64,000 bases of DNA, taken from contig NZ_JBDFMO010000001.1 in NCBI RefSeq assembly GCF_047238305.1, positions 1,984,001 to 2,048,000 on the forward strand, written 5' to 3'. The notes under the pieces are model-generated. The model was not told where the DNA came from. It saw only the letters and a list, made by a program, of their open reading frames with translations, and searched no databases. A program made the translations under genes and the position numbers. Below, in pieces: positions 52,860-60,832 of the stretch; the stretch's first letter is position 1, and each line of letters opens with the position of its first letter. The stretch comes from Ferdinandcohnia sp047238305. GTDB taxonomy: Bacteria; Bacillota; Bacilli; Bacillales; Bacillaceae_L.

Positions 52860-53083
52860 CTAAGGCGCAGAGTAGCATATGTATTGAAATATATGCGTAA
52901 GGTTCAAGCATTTGAACTATGAATATGGAATAGAACTGATTGTTTTCGCGTGAATATTTCTTTTTGTAAAGGACAACCTTGAATTCGTAATTATGTTTTA
53001 ACTCTCCTGTAACACGGATGAAATATATTTTGAGTATGATAATAGTAGTAATTGACCCCCTTTTTATAAAATAGATTTATTTT
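52860..53083. other. Intergenic region without gene
   Basis: AT-rich, between the aminotransferase start and an orphan plus-strand terminator. I see no gene, repeat or good promoter. Confidence 0.4.
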
Positions 53084-53117
53084 GGGCACAGGTTCATCCC
53101 TGTGCCCCCTTTTTTTG
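53084..53117 (+). terminator. Orphan strong terminator upstream of yvcI
   Basis: GGGCACAGG / CCTGTGCCC with a 6-base loop and T7. There is no plus-strand gene before it. It insulates yvcI or ends an unannotated short RNA. Confidence 0.75.
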
Positions 53118-53144
53118 TCTAAAACAATATACAAATCTTGTTCG

Positions 53145-53173
53145 TTGTGAGTACCTGTTAGAAATAGTATAAT
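53145..53173 (+). promoter_or_regulatory. Sigma-A promoter of yvcI-rapZ-yvcK-whiA-crh
   Basis: TTGTGA (53145-53150), 17-nt spacer, TATAAT (53168-53173). Start codon 63 bases downstream. Confidence 0.75.
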
Positions 53174-53236
53174 AATAACCATAAGATTGCTTACAAACGG
53201 TCTGCCCTATACGGGACCGACTTGGGGTGAAAGAGA

Positions 53237-53695
53237 GTGCAAAGAGTAACAAATTGCGTAGTACGCAAAGATAATAAAGTATTGCTATTGCAAAAGCCAC
53301 GCCGCGGATGGTGGGTTGCTCCTGGAGGAAAGATGGAGCCAGGTGAATCAGTTCGTGATTCCTGTATCCGAGAATACCGTGAGGAAACAGGATTATATCT
53401 TAAAAATCCAGATATTAAAGGGATTTTTACATTTATCATTAAAGAAGGCGATAAGGTAACCTCTGAATGGATGATGTTTTCTTTTTTAGCCAATGATTTT
53501 GAAGGCGAAAATGTCGATGAATCCGAAGAAGGTATCCTGAAATGGCAGGATATAAAGGACATCCCTAATTTGCCGATGGCCCCTGGCGATTATCATATTT
53601 TGGATTACGTACTTAAAGGTTCTGGGGTTATTTATGGAACATTTACATATACACCAGATTTTGAATTACTTTCATACAGATTAGATCCTAGTTAG
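53237..53695 (+). CDS. yvcI: Nudix hydrolase YvcI
   Basis: 152-aa Nudix protein with complete box GGKMEPGESVRDSCIREYREETG. Conserved first gene of the rapZ-yvcK-whiA-crh operon in Bacillus; substrate not established here. GTG at 53237 with GGGGTGA. rapZ begins 19 bases after the stop. It marks the return to conserved gene order after the island. Confidence 0.92.
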   Translation: MQRVTNCVVRKDNKVLLLQKPRRGWWVAPGGKMEPGESVRDSCIREYREETGLYLKNPDIKGIFTFIIKEGDKVTSEWMMFSFLANDFEGENVDESEEGILKWQDIKDIPNLPMAPGDYHILDYVLKGSGVIYGTFTYTPDFELLSYRLDPS

Positions 53696-53714
53696 ATACG
53701 GGGGAGGCAAAACG

Positions 53715-54605
53715 ATGAGTGTTGGTTCAACAAGTGAAATACAATTAGTGATCATAACGGGAATGTCAGGTGCAGGTAAAACAGTCGCGATTCAAAGCTT
53801 TGAGGATTTAGGGTATTTTTGTGTAGATAACCTCCCTCCAACTTTACTTCCAAAATTTCTTGAGTTGATGAAGGAATCTGGAGGGAAAATGGATAAAGTT
53901 GCGCTTGTCATGGACTTACGTGGTCGCGAATTTTTCGATAGCTTATTTGCATCCCTTGACGATCTTTCAGAGGTTTCATGGATTGCGCCGCAAATTTTAT
54001 TTTTAGATGCAAAGGATGCAACGCTTGTTACACGTTATAAGGAAACAAGGCGTTCCCATCCACTTGCTCCAACTGGTTCGCCACTCGAAGGCATTCAGGC
54101 GGAAAGGGAAATCCTAGAGGAGATGAAGGGAAGAGCTCAGTATATTTATGATACTTCAGAATTAAAACCGAGGGAACTGCGGGAAAAAATCTTAAAGCAG
54201 TTCGCATCACAATCAAGACCTACCTTTTCGGTCAACGTGATGTCATTTGGCTTTAAATATGGTATTCCGATCGATGCTGACCTAGTGTTTGATGTGCGTT
54301 TTCTCCCGAATCCTCATTACATCGAGGCGATGAGACCAAAGACTGGGCTTGATGATGATGTATCAAGCTATGTTCTAAAATGGACGGAAACCCAGAAGTT
54401 TATCGAAAAAGTAACTGATCTACTTGCATTTATGCTCCCACAATACAAGCGGGAAGGAAAAAGCCAGCTAGTGATTGCAATTGGGTGTACGGGCGGGCAG
54501 CACCGTTCGGTTACTCTTGCCGAATATATCGCAAAACATTTCAAGGATGACTATCAAACTCATGTTTCTCACCGCGATATTGAGAGGAGAAAGGAAAGAA
54601 AGTAA
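53715..54605 (+). CDS. rapZ: RNase adapter / nucleotide-binding protein RapZ (YvcJ)
   Basis: 296-aa P-loop protein: Walker A GMSGAGKT at the N-terminus, Walker-B-like CVDNLPPTL, conserved SFGFKYGIP and C-terminal IGCTGGQHRSVTLAEYIA. In E. coli RapZ guides GlmZ decay; in B. subtilis YvcJ affects competence. The ATG at 53715 follows GGGGGAGG. The stop overlaps the yvcK start by 1 base. Confidence 0.97.
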   Translation: MSVGSTSEIQLVIITGMSGAGKTVAIQSFEDLGYFCVDNLPPTLLPKFLELMKESGGKMDKVALVMDLRGREFFDSLFASLDDLSEVSWIAPQILFLDAKDATLVTRYKETRRSHPLAPTGSPLEGIQAEREILEEMKGRAQYIYDTSELKPRELREKILKQFASQSRPTFSVNVMSFGFKYGIPIDADLVFDVRFLPNPHYIEAMRPKTGLDDDVSSYVLKWTETQKFIEKVTDLLAFMLPQYKREGKSQLVIAIGCTGGQHRSVTLAEYIAKHFKDDYQTHVSHRDIERRKERK

Positions 54606-55576
54606 TGACCAATCCAAAACAGCCTAAGATTGTCATCATTGGTGGAGGTACTGGCCTTTCCGTACTTTTACGAGGGTTAAAATATCAGCCAGTTGATATT
54701 ACAGCCATTGTAACGGTAGCGGATGATGGGGGATCCTCTGGTCGTCTTCGCGATGAGATGGATATTCCACCACCTGGTGATATTCGAAATGTATTAGCTG
54801 CCTTATCAGATGTGGAGCCCTTGATTGAGGATTTGTTCCAGCATCGTTTTGCAGGTGGAAATGGCTTATCTGGTCATTCACTTGGAAACTTGATCCTTGC
54901 GGCAATGACAACGATAACTGGTGATTTTGTTCACGCAGTAACTGAAATGAGTAAAGTCCTAAAAGTAAGAGGAAAAGTGCTCCCAGCAGCGAATAAAAGT
55001 GTCGTTTTAAATGCTGAAATGGAAGACGGTACTATTGTTACAGGCGAGTCAAAAATTCCATACTCCGGTAAAAAGATCAAACGTGTCTTTTTAACACCGG
55101 ATGATGTGGAGCCACTAAACGAATCGATTGAAAAGATTCGTCAGGCTGATATGATTGTCATTGGGCCTGGCAGCCTTTATACAAGTATATTACCAAATTT
55201 GCTTGTACCCAAAATTGGCGATGAGGTCGTGAAAGCAAAGGCAAAAAAGGTCTATATTTGTAATGTGATGACACAAGCAGGGGAAACCTTGAACTATACA
55301 GCGAGCGACCACGTTCAAGCCTTAATTGATCATATGGGCTTAAGGTTTATTGATACCATTTTGGTCAATGATGGTGATATCCCAGAGCGCATCAAAGAAA
55401 AGTATGCAAAAGAACTAGCGAAGCCTGTTGTGTATGACGTAGAAAGACTTTCTACTTTAGGTCTATCCATCATTAATGATAAAATAATTTCATATGATAA
55501 CGATGTGATTAGACATGATACAACAAAAGTAGCAAATCTTTTATATAATATGGTTGCAGAAAATAAAAATGGGTGA
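54605..55576 (+). CDS. yvcK: Gluconeogenesis/UDP-GlcNAc-binding factor YvcK (GlmR)
   Basis: 323 aa of the CofD/YvcK family: GGGTGLSVLLRGLK, VTVADDGGSSGRLRDEMDIPPPGDIRNVLAALSD, GLSGHSLGNLILAA, VIGPGSLYTSILPNLLV. In B. subtilis it is needed on gluconeogenic carbon sources and stimulates GlmS. TAATG coupling with rapZ. A perfect 9-bp hairpin (GGGTGATTG / CAATCACCC, 55571-55591) sits on its stop codon before whiA. Confidence 0.97.
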   Translation: MTNPKQPKIVIIGGGTGLSVLLRGLKYQPVDITAIVTVADDGGSSGRLRDEMDIPPPGDIRNVLAALSDVEPLIEDLFQHRFAGGNGLSGHSLGNLILAAMTTITGDFVHAVTEMSKVLKVRGKVLPAANKSVVLNAEMEDGTIVTGESKIPYSGKKIKRVFLTPDDVEPLNESIEKIRQADMIVIGPGSLYTSILPNLLVPKIGDEVVKAKAKKVYICNVMTQAGETLNYTASDHVQALIDHMGLRFIDTILVNDGDIPERIKEKYAKELAKPVVYDVERLSTLGLSIINDKIISYDNDVIRHDTTKVANLLYNMVAENKNG

Positions 55577-55616
55577 TTGAAACAATCACCCTCATGATAA
55601 AAGGAGGGTGGAACCT

Positions 55617-56558
55617 GTGTCATTTGCATCAGAGACGAAAAAAGAACTGACAAACCTAGACATCAAAGATTGCTGCGCAAAAGCTGAGCTTTCCGCTTTG
55701 ATTCGAATGAATGGCGCACTTTCCTTCTCCAATCAAAAAGTAGTGGTGGATATCCAAACGGAAAACGCCGCTATTGCGAGAAGAATTTATACATTGCTTA
55801 AAAAATGCTATAATGTGGGTGTTGAGCTCCTCGTTCGAAAAAAAATGAGACTCAAGAAAAACAATGTATATATTGTTCGGCTTATTGAGGACGCAAAGGA
55901 TATTTTAGAAGACTTAAAGATTTTTGAAGGTTTTTCCTTGCAACAAGAAATCTCTCCGGCACTTGTTGCGAAAAAATGCTGCAAACGCTCCTATTTACGT
56001 GGAGCTTTTTTAGCAGGGGGCTCAGTTAATAATCCTGAAACATCCTCGTACCATCTTGAGATTTTTTCATTATATAAAGATCATAATGATTCTCTTTGTG
56101 AATTAATGAACGTTTTTGATCTCAACGCCAAAACATTAGAACGTAAAAAAGGTTTTATTACGTACTTAAAAGAAGCGGAAAAAATCACAGAATTCCTCAA
56201 TGTCATTGGCGCCCACCAAGCATTGCTTCGATTTGAGGACGTACGCATTGTTCGCGATATGCGAAATTCAGTGAACCGCCTTGTGAACTGTGAAACGGCA
56301 AACTTAAATAAGACAATCGGCGCTTCCATTCGTCAAGTAGAAAATATCCGCTATATTGATGAAACAGTCGGTCTTGGCATTTTACCAGATAAGTTAAGAG
56401 AAATTGCTGAGCTCCGAGTCGCCTACCAGGATGTCACTCTAAAGGAGTTAGGTGAAATGGTAACATCCGGAAAGATAAGCAAATCCGGGATTAACCACCG
56501 ACTTCGAAAAATTGATGAAATTGCCGACAAGCTCCGTGCAGGCCAATCTATCAAGTGA
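55617..56558 (+). CDS. whiA: DNA-binding protein WhiA
   Basis: 313 aa: N-terminal LAGLIDADG-homing-endonuclease-like fold (SYLRGAFLAGGSVNNPETSSYHLEI) and C-terminal HTH (YQDVTLKELGEMVTSGKISKSGINHRLRKI). In Bacillus it influences cell division and chromosome segregation. GTG 55617 (MSFASETKKELTNL) is preferred because AAGGAGGGTG occupies 55601-55610; the upstream GTG 55608 overlaps that site. Confidence 0.96.
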   Translation: MSFASETKKELTNLDIKDCCAKAELSALIRMNGALSFSNQKVVVDIQTENAAIARRIYTLLKKCYNVGVELLVRKKMRLKKNNVYIVRLIEDAKDILEDLKIFEGFSLQQEISPALVAKKCCKRSYLRGAFLAGGSVNNPETSSYHLEIFSLYKDHNDSLCELMNVFDLNAKTLERKKGFITYLKEAEKITEFLNVIGAHQALLRFEDVRIVRDMRNSVNRLVNCETANLNKTIGASIRQVENIRYIDETVGLGILPDKLREIAELRVAYQDVTLKELGEMVTSGKISKSGINHRLRKIDEIADKLRAGQSIK

Positions 56559-56694
56559 GGGCCTTGCTCACCTGGAAAGAAATAAAGCGCTGTCATTTTG
56601 AAACCTTTTTGGTTTATTCTACGTAATAATAGAAAACTAATTAGAAAAAAACAAACAACTTAAGAATTGCACACAAATTTGAGGAGGAAGAAAA

Positions 56695-56952
56695 ATGGTT
56701 GAAAAACATGTAGAGGTTGTATTAAGAACGGGATTACAAGCACGCCCTGCAGCAATGTTTGTCCAAGAAGCAAATAAATTTTCTGCGGACATCTTTTTAG
56801 AAAAGGATGGGAAAAAGGTAAATGCTAAAAGCATAATGGGGCTAATGAGTTTAGCGATTGGATCTGGTGCAACAATTACCCTAATCGCAGAGGGAAATGA
56901 TGAAGAAGCTGCGGTTGAAGCCTTAACTGATTTTGTTCAAAAAGAAGCATAA
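56695..56952 (+). CDS. crh: HPr-like catabolite repression protein Crh
   Basis: 85 aa, HPr fold. Gln15 (TGLQARPAAM) replaces the PTS phosphorylation His of HPr, while regulatory Ser46 (AKSIMGLMS) is kept: the hallmark of Crh. HprK-phosphorylated Crh is a CcpA co-effector. ATG at 56695 with GAGGAGGAAG. Last gene of the yvcI operon. Confidence 0.97.
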   Translation: MVEKHVEVVLRTGLQARPAAMFVQEANKFSADIFLEKDGKKVNAKSIMGLMSLAIGSGATITLIAEGNDEEAAVEALTDFVQKEA

Positions 56953-56989
56953 AAAAATCCTCTCACGATATGAAGTGAGAGGATTTTTT
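56952..56989. terminator. Bidirectional terminator between crh and clpP
   Basis: AAAAAATCCTCTCAC / GTGAGAGGATTTTTT serves both convergent genes. Confidence 0.9.
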
Positions 56990-56993
56990 ACTC

Positions 56994-57587
56994 TTATTTA
57001 GTGTTATCTTGAGGGTACATAACCTTGTCGATGAGACCATACTCCATTGCTCTTTCAGCCGTCATGAAGTTGTCACGGTCTGTATCTCTTTGTAGAACCT
57101 CTAATGGTTGACCAGTACGCTCTGATAAAATTTGGTTTAGCTTTTCGCGTAAGAAAAGAATACGTTTTGCTGCGATTTCAATTTCAGTTGCTTGCCCTTG
57201 TGCGCCACCAAGTGGTTGGTGAATCATAACTTCACTATTAGGAAGCGCAAAACGCTTGCCTTTTTCACCAGCAGCAAGTAAGAAAGCACCCATAGATGCA
57301 GCCATACCGATACAAATAGTAGAAACCTTTGGCTTGATAAATTGCATCGTATCATAGATCGCCATACCAGCTGTGATTGAACCACCTGGGCTGTTGATGT
57401 ATAAAGAAATATCTTTTTCAGGATCCTCAGCGGCTAAGAACAATAACTGAGACACGATTGAGTTTGCAACATTATCATCAATCGCACTTCCAAGCATGAT
57501 AATACGGTCTTTTAATAAACGTGAGTAGATGTCATATGCGCGCTCTCCACGGTTTGTTTGCTCAATAACTGTAGGTATTAAATTCAT
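56994..57587 (-). CDS. clpP: ATP-dependent Clp protease proteolytic subunit
   Basis: 197 aa, standard length. Serine protease with Ser98 (GMAASMGA), His123 (MIHQPLG) and Asp172 (DRDNFM). ATG 57587 (MNLIPTVIEQTNRGERAYD) follows GAAGGAGG; the frame is open 25 codons further upstream, but that crosses the promoter leader. Regulated by the CtsR-type box at its promoter. Confidence 0.98.
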   Translation of the reverse strand: MNLIPTVIEQTNRGERAYDIYSRLLKDRIIMLGSAIDDNVANSIVSQLLFLAAEDPEKDISLYINSPGGSITAGMAIYDTMQFIKPKVSTICIGMAASMGAFLLAAGEKGKRFALPNSEVMIHQPLGGAQGQATEIEIAAKRILFLREKLNQILSERTGQPLEVLQRDTDRDNFMTAERAMEYGLIDKVMYPQDNTK

Positions 57588-57633
57588 TTTATTTCCTCCT
57601 TCAAACAAATTAAAAGGTTTGTTATGTATTTCC

Positions 57634-57662
57634 ATCATACAATTAAGGTCAGTAAAGGTCAA
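57634..57662 (-). promoter_or_regulatory. Sigma-A promoter of clpP
   Basis: Minus strand TTGACC (57662-57657), 17-nt spacer, TATGAT (57639-57634). Confidence 0.75.
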
Positions 57663-57663
57663 A
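57647..57663 (+). promoter_or_regulatory. CtsR operator
   Basis: Direct heptad repeat GGTCAGT-AAA-GGTCAAA, matching the CtsR box (GGTCAAA-N3-GGTCAAA) with two changes in the first heptad. It overlaps the -35 of clpP. Confidence 0.8.
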
Positions 57664-57782
57664 CAATTCGCTTTACTAACTTATACTATTCTACAAACGA
57701 TTATCCCATACCTCTTTATGGACGGAAAAAATCAAAATTTCATACGTAATCCATCATAACCGATTTAACGTATTTTAAACAT

Positions 57783-57811
57783 GGAACCACAGGGACGGTT
57801 CTCTTGGTTCC
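57783..57811 (+). repeat. REP-like 29-nt hairpin, copy 6 (forward)
   Basis: GGAACCA / TGGTTCC perfect 7-bp stem, 15-nt loop with GGGACGGTTC. It lies about 52 kb from the transposase-associated group, between clpP and tRNA-Arg, so the family is dispersed. Confidence 0.8.
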
Positions 57812-57828
57812 GAAGAATTGATTGAAAA

Positions 57829-57864
57829 AGAAAAAACCTGTCTCTTTAATTAGAAACAGGTTTT
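57829..57864 (-). terminator. Terminator of tRNA-Arg
   Basis: Minus strand AAAACCTGTTTC / GAGACAGGTTTTTTC, immediately after the tRNA 3' end. Confidence 0.8.
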
Positions 57865-57870
57865 CAATAG

Positions 57871-57942
57871 CGCCCTCGGCAGGATTCGAACCCACGATAA
57901 GAGAACCGGAATCTCTTGTGCTATCCACTACACTACGAGGGC
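57871..57942 (-). tRNA. trnR: tRNA-Arg (anticodon CCG)
   Basis: Acceptor arms GCCCTCG / CGAGGGC, anticodon stem AGAGA / TCTCT with loop TTCCGGT (anticodon CCG, reads CGG), T-arm GGGTTCGAATCC. CCA is not encoded. Located in the clpP-rpoN interval. Confidence 0.95.
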
Positions 57943-57968
57943 ATGTTTTAGATAAAACTGCACTCATC

Positions 57969-57997
57969 ATTATAGGATAGAACTTATTTGAATGCAA
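57969..57997 (-). promoter_or_regulatory. Promoter of tRNA-Arg
   Basis: Minus strand TTGCAT, 17-nt spacer, TATAAT, 27 bases upstream of the tRNA 5' end. Confidence 0.75.
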
Positions 57998-58149
57998 GAA
58001 CTTAATTTAGGGATGGTGTGTGCACTATATGATTGAGGCTCTTTTTTAAAAGATTGTTGCCATTAGATAAAACAAAATATTGACTTAATTAATCTGGGTG
58101 AACAATTAAGAAAATAAAAACAAGTTTTTGGAAGAAAAAGAGGAAAGCA

Positions 58150-58600
58150 AAGACTATGGGATAAATTTTGAAAAATCCATGGGATATAACATATATATGC
58201 TAAGGCTTTTGGATGAAAGTGAAAAAACTCTAACATAAAATCGAAATATGAAAGAACTATTGGATAAATCTTGAAAAAGCTATGGGATATAACATATATA
58301 TGCTAAGACTTTTGGATGAAAGTGGAAAAAGTCCTAACATAAAACCGAAATATGAAAGAGCTATTGGATAAATTTTGAAAAAGCCATAAGATATAACGTG
58401 TATATGCTAAGACTTTTGGATGAAAGTGGAAAAGCCTCTAACATAAAACTATAATATGAAAAGACAATTGGAGAAATTTTGAAAAAGTCATGAGATATAA
58501 CGTATATATGTTGATGCTTTTGGATGGAAATGGAAAAACTCCTTATATAAAACCATAATTAAGAAATGACTTTTGGATAAATGTTGAAAAGGTGATAGCA
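58150..58600. repeat. Tandem repeat: 52-bp monomer in 104-bp dimers, about 4.3 dimers
   Basis: GGATAAA words start at 58159, 58262, 58366, 58470 (as GGAGAAA) and 58575. GGATGAA-type words fall exactly 52 bases after each, at 58211, 58314, 58418 and 58522. The a and b half-units share TTTTGGAT-AAA...TGGAAAAAG but differ elsewhere, so the array is a higher-order repeat with a 103-105 bp period. No ORF spans it. It is strongly AT-rich with recurring A-tracts and ATATATAT. Confidence 0.85.
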
Positions 58601-58640
58601 AAAAACTATTTTGAAAGCAATTTTCCCTCGTTTAATCTAG

Positions 58641-58678
58641 AAAAGAGTGGTATATCAGAGAACACTCCGATATACCAC
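58641..58678 (-). terminator. Terminator of the 58-aa small gene
   Basis: GTGGTATATCNGAG / CTCNGATATACCAC 14-bp near-perfect stem with a 4-base loop; a T-rich tail follows on the minus strand. Confidence 0.75.
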
Positions 58679-58692
58679 CTCAAATCCAACCT

Positions 58693-58869
58693 CTAATTAT
58701 CCTTATACCCCAAAGTTCCGTCATACACGTCCGCATCAACTGGATTCACAGCCCACATCGTTTGAATCGGATCGAACTCTGAGGTAAACTCTTCTTTGTT
58801 TTTACTTTTCTTCGCTTCGTCCAGTGTTCCAGTGACTGGGCCTGTGTATATGATTTCATTCTTTTTCAA
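58693..58869 (-). CDS. Small hypothetical protein (58 aa)
   Basis: Below the usual ORF length cut. TTG start at 58869 with AGAGGTGA 6 bases upstream. The product opens KKNEIIYTGPVTGTLDEAKK and ends DADVYDGTLGYKDN: acidic, soluble, no signal or membrane segment. It has its own strong terminator directly after the stop, which supports a real gene. I do not recognise the family. It is divergent from rpoN and lies between the tandem repeat and the rpoN promoter. Confidence 0.7.
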   Translation of the reverse strand: MKKNEIIYTGPVTGTLDEAKKSKNKEEFTSEFDPIQTMWAVNPVDADVYDGTLGYKDN

Positions 58870-59014
58870 CAATAATCACCTCTTTAAGGTAGATTCTTTC
58901 AAAAAATGAATAAAAATGCGTGCTAAAATTTAACTTTTTCGATACGATAGAAGTAAGATAAAATTAAAGATGTAACCTTTTAGTCAAAAAGGTAATTTAA
59001 ATTGTAAATAAAAA

Positions 59015-59028
59015 AGTAAACGCTTCCA
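59015..59028 (+). promoter_or_regulatory. cre site (CcpA) upstream of rpoN
   Basis: AGTAAACGCTTCCA matches 13 of 14 positions of TGWAARCGYTWNCW. It lies 38 bases before the rpoN start. CcpA control of sigL through a cre is established in B. subtilis. Confidence 0.75.
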
Positions 59029-59065
59029 TTACACTAGAACAACTCAAAGGAAGGGGGAACCATGA

Positions 59066-60376
59066 GTGAATATGCAAACTGGACTTTTTCAACAGCAATC
59101 TATAAAGCTAGTCATGACAAAGGAATTAACGCAGGCAATAACTCTTTTACAATATTCATCTTTGGATTTGACTAAATTTCTAGAAGAACAGACACTAGAG
59201 AATCCCCTCATTGATGTAAAACCATCAGATTTTGATCGACCCAAAAAAATGAAGGTCACTAAAGATACGTACACAAATCCAATCGACTATATCGGTAAAA
59301 AAGAAACAACTTTATATGAGCATTTGCTAACACAACTTTCTTATACAAAAATTAATAACACGAAAAAACGGATGGGTGAATATATCATCCAGTTACTCGA
59401 CAGCAATGGATATTTGTATTTTCCTACAGAGGAAATAGCGAGGGATCTCAATACCGATACAGAAACCATTGAAAATGCGATTCGCATTGTTCAAAGCTTG
59501 GATCCGATTGGGGTAGGAGCGAGGTCTCTACAGGAATGTCTTCTCCTGCAATTGAAGGCACTTCCAAAGCGAAACAGTTTAGCGGAAACGATTATACAAG
59601 ACCATTTTGAACGATTTGCCGAAAAGTCATGGAAGGAAATCGCGAAGGACCTAAATGTAAAGCTTTTTGATATACAGCAGGTGTTTGATTTTATCCAAAC
59701 GCTAAAGCCAAGACCGGGAGCTGCCTTTCATGGTGGGGAAGCACATTATATTGTACCGGATTTCGATATTTTGGTAGAAGACGGTGTAGTCTCAATGAAA
59801 ATGCAAGACTCATACCTGCCAAAGGTATCGTTGAACCTCCAATATTATCAGCATTTTTTAGAGGAAAAGGATAGCAAAACAAAGTCCTATCTTCAGGAAA
59901 AAGTAGATCAGTGTCAGTGGATCATGAGAAGTTTGGAGCAACGAAAAATGACCTTGCAAAATGTCATGAGTGAAATTATCAAACGCCAAATGGACTTTTT
60001 TATAAAGGGACCAGCACATTTAAAACCGCTCATTATGAGTGATGTTGCCGATGCTTTAGACATCCATGAATCAACAGTTAGCCGAGCGGTAAAGGATAAA
60101 TTTGTTCAAACCCCATTTGGGATTTATGAGATGAAGTATTTCTTTAGTCGAAATATCCAGACAACGGGTGAAACTGATACGTCATCTACCCAAGTGAAAA
60201 ATGTTATTAAACAGATGATTGAAGAGGAAAATAAGGAAAAGCCTTTGTCAGACCAAGAAATTGTCAGTATACTTGAGGAGAAGCATGGTATTCTTGTATC
60301 AAGACGAACAATCGCAAAATACCGTGACCAATTAAACATACCTTCTTCGACGAAACGAAAACGGTATAGCAAGTAG
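59066..60376 (+). CDS. rpoN: RNA polymerase sigma-54 factor
   Basis: 436 aa. Region I activator-interacting domain at the N-terminus (MQTGLFQQQSIKLVMTKELTQAITLLQYSSLDLTKFLEEQTLENPL), core-binding region, HTH (MSDVADALDIHESTVSRAVKDKF) and the C-terminal RpoN box (VSRRTIAKYRDQL) that reads the -24 element. GTG 59066 is chosen 8 bases after GGAAGGGGG; ATG 59072 is an alternative. It presumably serves the nine -24/-12 promoters of the island. Followed by a glutaredoxin-like gene. Confidence 0.97.
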   Translation: MNMQTGLFQQQSIKLVMTKELTQAITLLQYSSLDLTKFLEEQTLENPLIDVKPSDFDRPKKMKVTKDTYTNPIDYIGKKETTLYEHLLTQLSYTKINNTKKRMGEYIIQLLDSNGYLYFPTEEIARDLNTDTETIENAIRIVQSLDPIGVGARSLQECLLLQLKALPKRNSLAETIIQDHFERFAEKSWKEIAKDLNVKLFDIQQVFDFIQTLKPRPGAAFHGGEAHYIVPDFDILVEDGVVSMKMQDSYLPKVSLNLQYYQHFLEEKDSKTKSYLQEKVDQCQWIMRSLEQRKMTLQNVMSEIIKRQMDFFIKGPAHLKPLIMSDVADALDIHESTVSRAVKDKFVQTPFGIYEMKYFFSRNIQTTGETDTSSTQVKNVIKQMIEEENKEKPLSDQEIVSILEEKHGILVSRRTIAKYRDQLNIPSSTKRKRYSK

Positions 60377-60393
60377 ATTGGAAGTGTAAAAAG

Positions 60394-60648
60394 TTGAATC
60401 GCATTCAGGTAACGATGTATTCAAAGGAAAATTGCTCTCTTTGTAGAAAAGCGAAAAAAGTAATTGAGGAATTAAGCGAGGAGTACCTTATAGACCTTCA
60501 CGAAATTGACATTTATAAAGATGACCAACTTTTGGAAAAATATCAGATCATGATTCCAGTTATCGAAATCGGTGGAAATGAAGTCGAGTATGGGATCATT
60601 CATAAAGAAACAATCCAAGAGTACTTGAATCAATTATTGAAAAACTAA
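60394..60648 (+). CDS. Glutaredoxin-like protein (DUF836 type)
   Basis: 84-aa thioredoxin-fold protein with redox motif CSLC at residues 14-17 and the cis-Pro region IMIPVIEIGG. Reductant and target unknown. TTG start at 60394 with GGAAGTG, 17 bases after rpoN, so the two are probably one operon. A terminator follows. Confidence 0.85.
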   Translation: MNRIQVTMYSKENCSLCRKAKKVIEELSEEYLIDLHEIDIYKDDQLLEKYQIMIPVIEIGGNEVEYGIIHKETIQEYLNQLLKN

Positions 60649-60658
60649 GGTTTATCCC

Positions 60659-60690
60659 AACTGCCTAAAAAATAGGCAGTTTATTTATTG
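60659..60690 (+). terminator. Terminator of rpoN-glutaredoxin operon
   Basis: AACTGCCTA / TAGGCAGTT then TATTTATT. Confidence 0.75.
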
Positions 60691-60691
60691 C

Positions 60692-60719
60692 TTTCTTTTA
60701 AAAGTATTGTTACTATAAT
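60692..60719 (+). promoter_or_regulatory. Promoter of cggR-gapA
   Basis: TTTCTT, 16-nt spacer, TATAAT (60714-60719). The -35 is weak; the position upstream of the CggR operator matches B. subtilis. Confidence 0.55.
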
Positions 60720-60768
60720 AAATGTAACCGACGATATTAATTACTGATGTGTTTTTTTTTACTGTAAG

Positions 60769-60804
60769 CGGGACATAATATGTCACACCGGGACAAAAAT
60801 AGTC
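60769..60804 (+). promoter_or_regulatory. CggR operator
   Basis: CGGGAC-N6-TGTC-N4-CGGGAC-N6-AGTC, the direct-repeat operator of the central glycolytic gene repressor (the last half-site differs by one base). It lies between promoter and cggR, so the bound repressor acts as a roadblock. Confidence 0.9.
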
Positions 60805-60832
60805 CCTTATGGTAAAAAGGGGAAATGAAAAA

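Noticed and set aside
57871..57942. tRNA-Arg as a mobile-element attachment site
   Set aside because: I see no repeated copy of the tRNA 3' end nearby and no integrase; the flanks are core genes and the tandem repeat.
58150..58600. Possible CRISPR array
   Set aside because: The 52-bp units are contiguous and diverged along their whole length; there are no unique spacers, no identical short repeats and no cas genes.
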